From NCBI RefSeq assembly GCF_000472545.1, contig NZ_AWZV01000022.1, positions 60,449 to 124,448 of the forward strand: DNA of 64,000 nt, in the 5' to 3' direction. The position numbers were made by a program, and so were the translations under genes. The notes under the pieces are model-generated. The model was not told the DNA's origin and made no database searches. It saw nothing but the letters and a program-made list of their open reading frames with translations. Shown one piece after another: positions 59,422 to 64,000 of the stretch (positions are counted from its first letter, which is position 1; each line of letters opens with the position of its first letter). Source of the DNA: Burkholderia sp. WSM2232. GTDB taxonomy: Bacteria > Pseudomonadota > Gammaproteobacteria > Burkholderiales > Burkholderiaceae.

Positions 59422-60672
59422 CTAGCGCGGCAACTCGAACCCGAGTTGCACGCGGCCGAGCGCCGTCAGATCGCTTTCCTGTGCGCGGCCGGCGAAGTCC
59501 GTCTCGAAGTGGTCGGCGGGAAAATCGGGCGGGCTTTCGCCGTGCAGAAAGCTTGGCAACTGGCGCCTCAGATACGCTTCGTTTTTCTCGCACCACGGCG
59601 CGGACGCGATATACATCACGTTGCTGTAGCCCTTGCCGCGATGCGCGTCCTCGACCGAATGCACCACGTCGCTGTGCCAGAACACCGCATCCCCCGGCTG
59701 CATATGCGGGATCGGCGTGACGGCTTCCAGCAGCAGGCCGTGCCACTCGGCCTTGATCGACAGGGCTCGCGCGGCTTGGGCACCGCACAGTTCGTCGTCG
59801 GGAACGTCGTCCTGGAGCGCGCGCAGAATGACGTAAGCCATGACGTTTGCGATTGGGACCAGTTGCAAGGTGCCGTCGCCGGGGCCTTGCGGCGTCAGCG
59901 CGGTCCAGCCCTGAAATGTGCGGAACATCGAGCACACGGCCGGCGATGGAATTTCCTGGACATCCGGCCGGTAAGCGGCGTCGAACGGGTCATACGCGCG
60001 CCAGTTACCTGACAGCACATGCCGATAGACCTTCTGGAAATTTGGGTCGAGCCAGCGCTCGACCGAGCCGCCATCCACGTGCGGCGACAAGCCCAGCGAC
60101 TCCGAACCCGGCGGCCGGCGACGAATCCGGTCCGCGTAAACCGGCACGCGCTCAGGATCGAAATGCCGCCTGCCTTCGCTCTCCGACTTCCACAGACGAT
60201 TGAGGAACACGCGCGTGTTAGTCAGTTGTTCTGACTGGCGCGCGGCTGTCTGAGGCTTGGACCAGTAAATGCCGTAAATCTGCGGCCTGCTCGACGACAG
60301 ATTGCCGAAATACTTGTCTTCCGCCCGATGCGCGAGCCTGGCGTCGAGATCGTTGCGCACCAGGTAATCGGTGATTTCGTCGTTCCAGTCGCTTGCCTGT
60401 TGCCTGTCGAAAACACCGCGCACCACGCACGCGCCACGCACTTTGATGGCGGCAATGGCGGCTGGATCGACACTGCCGGACGCGACCGACGCGTAGTCGA
60501 ACACGGGAATCGCCTCGCGCCCCTGCGCGCGGTCGCGGTGAATTGCATCGATCTGCTGGCGGATCGCGCCTTCGACTTCGTCGAAAACCTGTTTGTAGTT
60601 CGGCAGCGCGGCCCGCAGCGCACGCTTCGCGCTGCGAATCGCCTCCGGAACATTGTCGATGACAAGCGGCAT
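59422..60672 (-). CDS. DUF1479 (YbiU-like) putative Fe(II)/2-oxoglutarate dioxygenase
   Basis: The 416-residue protein matches DUF1479 (E. coli YbiU). A likely metal facial triad is seen: SPHVDGGS (HxD near residue 212) and a distal His in FWHSDVVHSVED (about residue 350). The fold and residues suggest an Fe(II)- and 2-oxoglutarate-dependent oxygenase; the substrate is unknown. The ATG at 60672 has GGAG about 8 bases upstream. It is divergent from an AraC regulator 161 bases away, which probably controls it. Confidence 0.83.
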   Translation of the reverse strand: MPLVIDNVPEAIRSAKRALRAALPNYKQVFDEVEGAIRQQIDAIHRDRAQGREAIPVFDYASVASGSVDPAAIAAIKVRGACVVRGVFDRQQASDWNDEITDYLVRNDLDARLAHRAEDKYFGNLSSSRPQIYGIYWSKPQTAARQSEQLTNTRVFLNRLWKSESEGRRHFDPERVPVYADRIRRRPPGSESLGLSPHVDGGSVERWLDPNFQKVYRHVLSGNWRAYDPFDAAYRPDVQEIPSPAVCSMFRTFQGWTALTPQGPGDGTLQLVPIANVMAYVILRALQDDVPDDELCGAQAARALSIKAEWHGLLLEAVTPIPHMQPGDAVFWHSDVVHSVEDAHRGKGYSNVMYIASAPWCEKNEAYLRRQLPSFLHGESPPDFPADHFETDFAGRAQESDLTALGRVQLGFELPR

Positions 60673-60833
60673 GGTGTGTCTCCGTGTGATGGTCTGTGTA
60701 GTGCTGTCCTCCTTGCAGATTAAGGATGTTCGACCGCCGCAAAGCATGCTTTACAGCCAGATACCGATACAATTCAGACATTCGCCGCTGCTTCTGTCCG
60801 TGCGGCCGGCTCGCCTGCCTCGGAGCGTCCGCC

Positions 60834-61934
60834 GTGAAACCTCAATATGAACGCGTGACCATTCCCGACGGTTGCTCGATCCGCGTCTACCATCGGCAAC
60901 TCGCGCAGATTCCGTTCGAGTGGCATCACCATCCCGAATACGAACTCACGCTGACCATGAACAGCCGTGGCCGCCGGTTCATTGGCGATCACATTGAGGA
61001 CTACAGCGGCGACGATCTCGTGCTGGTGCCGCCGGACATGCCGCATACGTGGGCGTCGACTGAACCGATCGACGCAAGCGCGCCTCAAGTGGCGATCGTC
61101 GTGTGGTTCAGCGGCGACTGGGCGCGGCGTATTGCGGACTGCTGCCCGGAGTTTGCGGCGCTGCGCACGCTGCTGCGACGCGGCGCGCCAGGTCTGCGCT
61201 TTTCCAGCGAAGCCGCAGCCTCGGTACGCGAACGCATGGCTGCGTTGCTGGACGCTTTGCCGCGCGTTCGGCTTGGCGCCGTGCTCGACGTGCTGGCGCA
61301 ACTCTCGGAAGCCGATTCGCAGCCGTTGGCGTCGCCGGCTGCGCATCGACGCGCAACGAACGCCGCGGGGGCGTCCGCGCGGCGCTCTGATCGAGCCGCA
61401 GGCTCCCACCAGTTTGTCGACGGTGACAATTCCGCCGGTTACGCAGCCCGAGACCCACGGCAAAAAGTTGGCGGCGCCATCGTTATGGCAGGCGGCAGCG
61501 CATCCGAGGCTGAACGTCTGAACCGCGTGCTGGATCTGCTGGACCGGCGTTTTCACGAGCCGCTGCGAATCGCTGAACTGTGCGAGGTTGCCAATCTGTC
61601 GGAGCGTTCGCTGCACCGGTATTTCACAAGGCATCTTGGCGAAAGCGTGGGGCGCTATCTGAGCCGGCTACGGATCGGCTATGCGACGCGTCAACTCACA
61701 GACACGACATGGCCCGTCGCACTGATCGCCGCGAAAGCCGGCTTTCCGAATCTCGCCAATTTCAATCGACAGTTTCTCGCCGCGCGAGGCATGACGCCGA
61801 GCGCGTACCGGCGCTTCTTTGAAACGCACGGCCGGGCGCCGATGGGTCCAGAAGCGGCGCAGCATGATTTGCGGACGCGTTCGCCTTCGCTTGATAAGCC
61901 GGGAAGGCGTGAGCGGCCCGCGCCAGAGGCGTGA
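60834..61934 (+). CDS. AraC family transcriptional regulator
   Basis: The 366-residue regulator has an N-terminal cupin (WHHHPEYELTLTMNSRGRRFIGDH, LVPPDMPHTW), a variable Ala/Arg-rich linker of about 70 residues and a C-terminal AraC DNA-binding domain (LRIAELCEVANLSERSLHRYFTRHLGESVGRYLSRLRIGYA then IAAKAGFPNLANFNRQF). GTG 60834 has GGAG (60822-60825) 8 bases upstream and starts just before the cupin, so it is favoured over an ATG at 60726. It is divergent from the DUF1479 gene. The last 40 residues are a polar tail. Confidence 0.88.
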   Translation: MKPQYERVTIPDGCSIRVYHRQLAQIPFEWHHHPEYELTLTMNSRGRRFIGDHIEDYSGDDLVLVPPDMPHTWASTEPIDASAPQVAIVVWFSGDWARRIADCCPEFAALRTLLRRGAPGLRFSSEAAASVRERMAALLDALPRVRLGAVLDVLAQLSEADSQPLASPAAHRRATNAAGASARRSDRAAGSHQFVDGDNSAGYAARDPRQKVGGAIVMAGGSASEAERLNRVLDLLDRRFHEPLRIAELCEVANLSERSLHRYFTRHLGESVGRYLSRLRIGYATRQLTDTTWPVALIAAKAGFPNLANFNRQFLAARGMTPSAYRRFFETHGRAPMGPEAAQHDLRTRSPSLDKPGRRERPAPEA

Positions 61935-61982
61935 AGCGCTTTTGTGAGCCACGCCTCGCGGCCCAGTTCTGTGACGCTGGCC

Positions 61983-62008
61983 GCCGTGTCGCCGTGTCGC
62001 CGTGTCGC
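61983..62008. repeat. Eight-base tandem repeat, 3.25 copies of GCCGTGTC
   Basis: Three perfect copies of GCCGTGTC lie between the AraC stop and the gltA terminator, in non-coding DNA. Confidence 0.8.
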
Positions 62009-62016
62009 TCAAAGAA

Positions 62017-62050
62017 AAACGCCCCAACGGTTGTACCCGTTGAGGCGTTT
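62017..62050 (-). terminator. Intrinsic terminator of gltA
   Basis: AAACGCC-C-CAACGG and CCGTTG-A-GGCGTTT pair as a 13-base-pair stem with one mismatch and a six-base loop. On the minus strand it is followed by TTTTTCTTT. It lies about 75 bases after the gltA stop and could also stop AraC transcripts from the other side. Confidence 0.88.
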
Positions 62051-62123
62051 CTGATTCAGTGCCCTAAAGCCTTTCCAACCTGCAGCGAACAGCCAACTAC
62101 AGACGGAGAAGACTCAAACCCGA

Positions 62124-63425
62124 TCAGCGTTGCGTGATCGGCTTCGCTTCACGCGGCGTATCGCCGATGAACAGCTGACGCGGGCGGCCAATCTTCTGCT
62201 CCGGATCGGCAATCATTTCGTTCCACTGTGCAATCCAGCCGACCGTACGCGCCATCGCGAAGATACACGTGAACATGGACGTCGGGATACCCAGTGCGCG
62301 CTGCACGATACCCGAGTAGAAGTCGACATTCGGATACAGCTTGCGCGACACAAAATACTCGTCTTCCAGCGCGATCTTTTCGAGTGCCATGGCCAGCTTG
62401 AACAGCGGGTCGTCGTGCAGGCCCAGCTCGTTCAGCACTTCGTGGCAGGTTTCGCGCATCAGCTTCGCACGCGGGTCGTAGTTCTTGTAGACACGGTGAC
62501 CGAAGCCCATCAGCTTGACGCCGGAGTTCTTGTCCTTCACCTGCTTGATGAACTCAGGAATGTTGTCGACCGAGCCGATTTCTTCCAGCATGTTCAGCGC
62601 AGCTTCGTTCGCGCCGCCGTGCGCCGGGCCCCACAGACATGCGATACCGGCTGCGATACACGCGAACGGGTTTGCGCCCGACGAGCCGGCGAGACGCACG
62701 GTCGACGTCGACGCATTCTGCTCGTGGTCCGCGTGCAGGATCAGGATGCGGTCGAGAGCACGCACCAGCACGTCGTTGACCTTGTAGTCTTCGCACGGGT
62801 TCGAGAACATCATGTGCATGAAGTTCGCGCTGTACGACAGGTTGTTGCGCGGGTACGCAAACGGCTGACCGATGCTGTACTTGTAAGCCATCGCGACGAG
62901 CGTCGGCAGCTTCGCGATCATGCGGATAGCCGACACTTCACGGTGGCGCGGATTGTTGATGTCCAGCGAGTCGTGATAGAAGGCCGACAGCGCGCCCACT
63001 GCGGCGACCAGAATCGCCATCGGGTGCGCGTCGCGACGGAAACCGCGGAAGAAGAAGTGCATTTGCTCATGCACCATCGTGTGGTTCGTCACGGTCTTCA
63101 CGAACTCGGCCTTCTGCTCGACGTTGGGCAGTTCGCCCTTCAGCAGCAGGTAGCACGTTTCGAGGAAGTCAGCGTTCTCCGCGAGGTTGTCGATCGCGTA
63201 GCCGCGGTAGAGCAACTCGCCCTTATCGCCGTCGATGTAGGTGATCGCCGAATTGCACGCCGCCGTCGACATGAAGCCAGGGTCGTACGTGAACTTGCCA
63301 GTCTGGCCGTACAGTTTGCGGATGTCGATCACGTCCGGGCCGAGAGTGCCCTTGTAAATCGGCATTTCAACGCTCGGCGAATTGTCGCTGAACGATAGCG
63401 TGGCTTTAACATCTGACGGGGTCAT
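62124..63425 (-). CDS. gltA: Citrate synthase (type II)
   Basis: The 433-residue enzyme condenses acetyl-CoA and oxaloacetate in the first TCA step. Landmarks are ILHADHEQNASTSTVR, CLWGPAHGGANEAALNML (catalytic His), GFGHRVYKNYDPRAK (catalytic His) and DEYFVSRKLYPNVDFYSG (catalytic Asp region). The length is that of the hexameric, NADH-regulated type of Gram-negative bacteria. GAGGA lies 6 bases before ATG. It follows sdhE and sdhB on the same strand. Confidence 0.98.
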   Translation of the reverse strand: MTPSDVKATLSFSDNSPSVEMPIYKGTLGPDVIDIRKLYGQTGKFTYDPGFMSTAACNSAITYIDGDKGELLYRGYAIDNLAENADFLETCYLLLKGELPNVEQKAEFVKTVTNHTMVHEQMHFFFRGFRRDAHPMAILVAAVGALSAFYHDSLDINNPRHREVSAIRMIAKLPTLVAMAYKYSIGQPFAYPRNNLSYSANFMHMMFSNPCEDYKVNDVLVRALDRILILHADHEQNASTSTVRLAGSSGANPFACIAAGIACLWGPAHGGANEAALNMLEEIGSVDNIPEFIKQVKDKNSGVKLMGFGHRVYKNYDPRAKLMRETCHEVLNELGLHDDPLFKLAMALEKIALEDEYFVSRKLYPNVDFYSGIVQRALGIPTSMFTCIFAMARTVGWIAQWNEMIADPEQKIGRPRQLFIGDTPREAKPITQR

Positions 63426-63497
63426 AGCACATCCTCAATCGAAGAATGGAAACGGGGTTTCGATAATTGCACGCTCGGAACAACGCACTCGCGGCGC

Positions 63498-63770
63498 TCA
63501 AGCGTTGCGCAACAGCTCCAGAACCCGGATCACATCCGGGTCGGCAAGCTCGCCTTCAGGTTCCTTGCGCGCGAGAAGCAAGTCCATCAGGTCGTTATCG
63601 CTCAGCTCGAGCAGGCGCGTAAGTGCGCCCACATCGGCATCGCTGAGGTCATGCTCATATCGGCTGAAGAAACGCTCAAAGATCAGATCGTTTTCCAGCA
63701 GGCCTCGCCGGGCGCGCCAGCGAAGACGCGCGCGGCGGAGAGGGTCGGACTGATGCGGTGCATCGTTCAT
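63498..63770 (-). CDS. sdhE: Succinate dehydrogenase flavinylation factor SdhE
   Basis: This 90-residue protein promotes covalent FAD attachment to SdhA. It has the family motif RGLLENDLIFERFF (RGxxExD, about residues 22-35) and the helical LLxLSDNDLMDLLLARKEPEG region. The ATG at 63770 (MNDAPHQSDPLRRARLRW) is preferred to an upstream in-frame ATG at 63836, which would add a Cys-rich stretch unlike the family. It lies 80 bases after sdhB and 72 before gltA. Confidence 0.93.
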   Translation of the reverse strand: MNDAPHQSDPLRRARLRWRARRGLLENDLIFERFFSRYEHDLSDADVGALTRLLELSDNDLMDLLLARKEPEGELADPDVIRVLELLRNA

Positions 63771-63850
63771 GTCAATACTTGCCGGGTCGCCCCGGGTCGT
63801 ACCACCGCATGAAGGACAGCGAACGACGCGAAGCATGAAGGTTATTCAGT

Positions 63851-64000
63851 CTAGACAGTACGCCGAACCATCAATTCCTTGATCTTGCCGATTGCCTTGG
63901 TCGGGTTCAATCCCTTCGGGCAGACGTCGACGCAGTTCATGATGGTGTGGCAGCGGAACAGCCGGTACGGGTCTTCCAGGTTGTCGAGCCGCTCGCCCGT
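63851..64000 (-). CDS. sdhB: Succinate dehydrogenase iron-sulfur subunit, C-terminal end (partial)
   Basis: The last 49 codons of sdhB are present, reading from the window edge. The sequence LFRCHTIMNCVDVCPKGLNP holds three conserved cysteines of the ferredoxin-like C-terminal domain that ligate the [3Fe-4S]/[4Fe-4S] clusters. The end KAIGKIKELMVRRTV matches the family C-terminus. SdhB passes electrons from SdhA to ubiquinone in complex II. Confidence 0.95.
   Translation of the reverse strand, partial: TGERLDNLEDPYRLFRCHTIMNCVDVCPKGLNPTKAIGKIKELMVRRTV

Overview
This is GC-rich (roughly 63-65 %) beta-proteobacterial DNA, almost certainly from a Burkholderiaceae member and most likely Paraburkholderia or Burkholderia. 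The evidence is gene content and order: BPSS1780-family and DUF3563 proteins, the run leuC / entericidin / leuD / leuB / asd / fimV / truA / trpF / trpB / DNA methyltransferase / trpA / accD / folC / SPOR / cvpA / purF, and sdhB-sdhE-gltA. No tRNA, rRNA, insertion sequence, prophage or CRISPR array was recognised. The window reads as stable chromosomal backbone with a few accessory genes.

Layout. Positions 1-2260 hold the end of a split chromate transporter and, opposite, AMP nucleosidase. Positions 2462-6484 hold DUF2782, homoserine kinase, a BPSS1780 membrane protein and photolyase. Positions 6614-9151 hold a small DUF3563 protein, a PHB-depolymerase-like esterase and a PAP2-type membrane protein. 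Positions 9280-12478 hold modABC and, convergent to it, modE. Positions 12603-17842 are a mixed region: a tautomerase with a divergent LysR regulator, an unknown secreted Ala/Lys-rich protein, an MbcA/RES toxin-antitoxin pair, a PPP-type phosphatase and a DUF1345 membrane protein.

Positions 18274-36788 are the centrepiece, seven co-directional alpha-glucan/trehalose genes: glgE, treS-pep2 fusion, glgB, glgX, treZ, malQ, treY. Together they can cycle carbon. TreY/TreZ release trehalose from glucan, TreS isomerises trehalose to maltose, the fused maltokinase makes maltose 1-phosphate, GlgE polymerises it and GlgB branches the product; GlgX and MalQ trim and rearrange chains. glgA and glgC are absent from the window. 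The GlgE carries an extra N-terminal half that looks like a catalytically broken GH13 domain.

Positions 36904-40481 hold a CorC-type CBS protein, a histidine-kinase-like protein whose ATP-binding half looks degenerate, an FKBP prolyl isomerase and an AraC regulator. Positions 40773-58758 are a long minus-strand biosynthetic array for purine, folate, fatty-acid, tryptophan, leucine and aspartate-family synthesis. It also contains a beta-class DNA methyltransferase between trpB and trpA, a FimV/HubP polar landmark gene and an entericidin lipoprotein between leuC and leuD. An intrinsic terminator after asd separates the leuC-asd block from the fimV-purF block. Positions 59076-61934 hold a GlsB-type membrane protein and a DUF1479 oxygenase-like gene divergent from an AraC regulator. 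The window ends with gltA, sdhE and the 3' end of sdhB, all on the minus strand, with a clear terminator after gltA.
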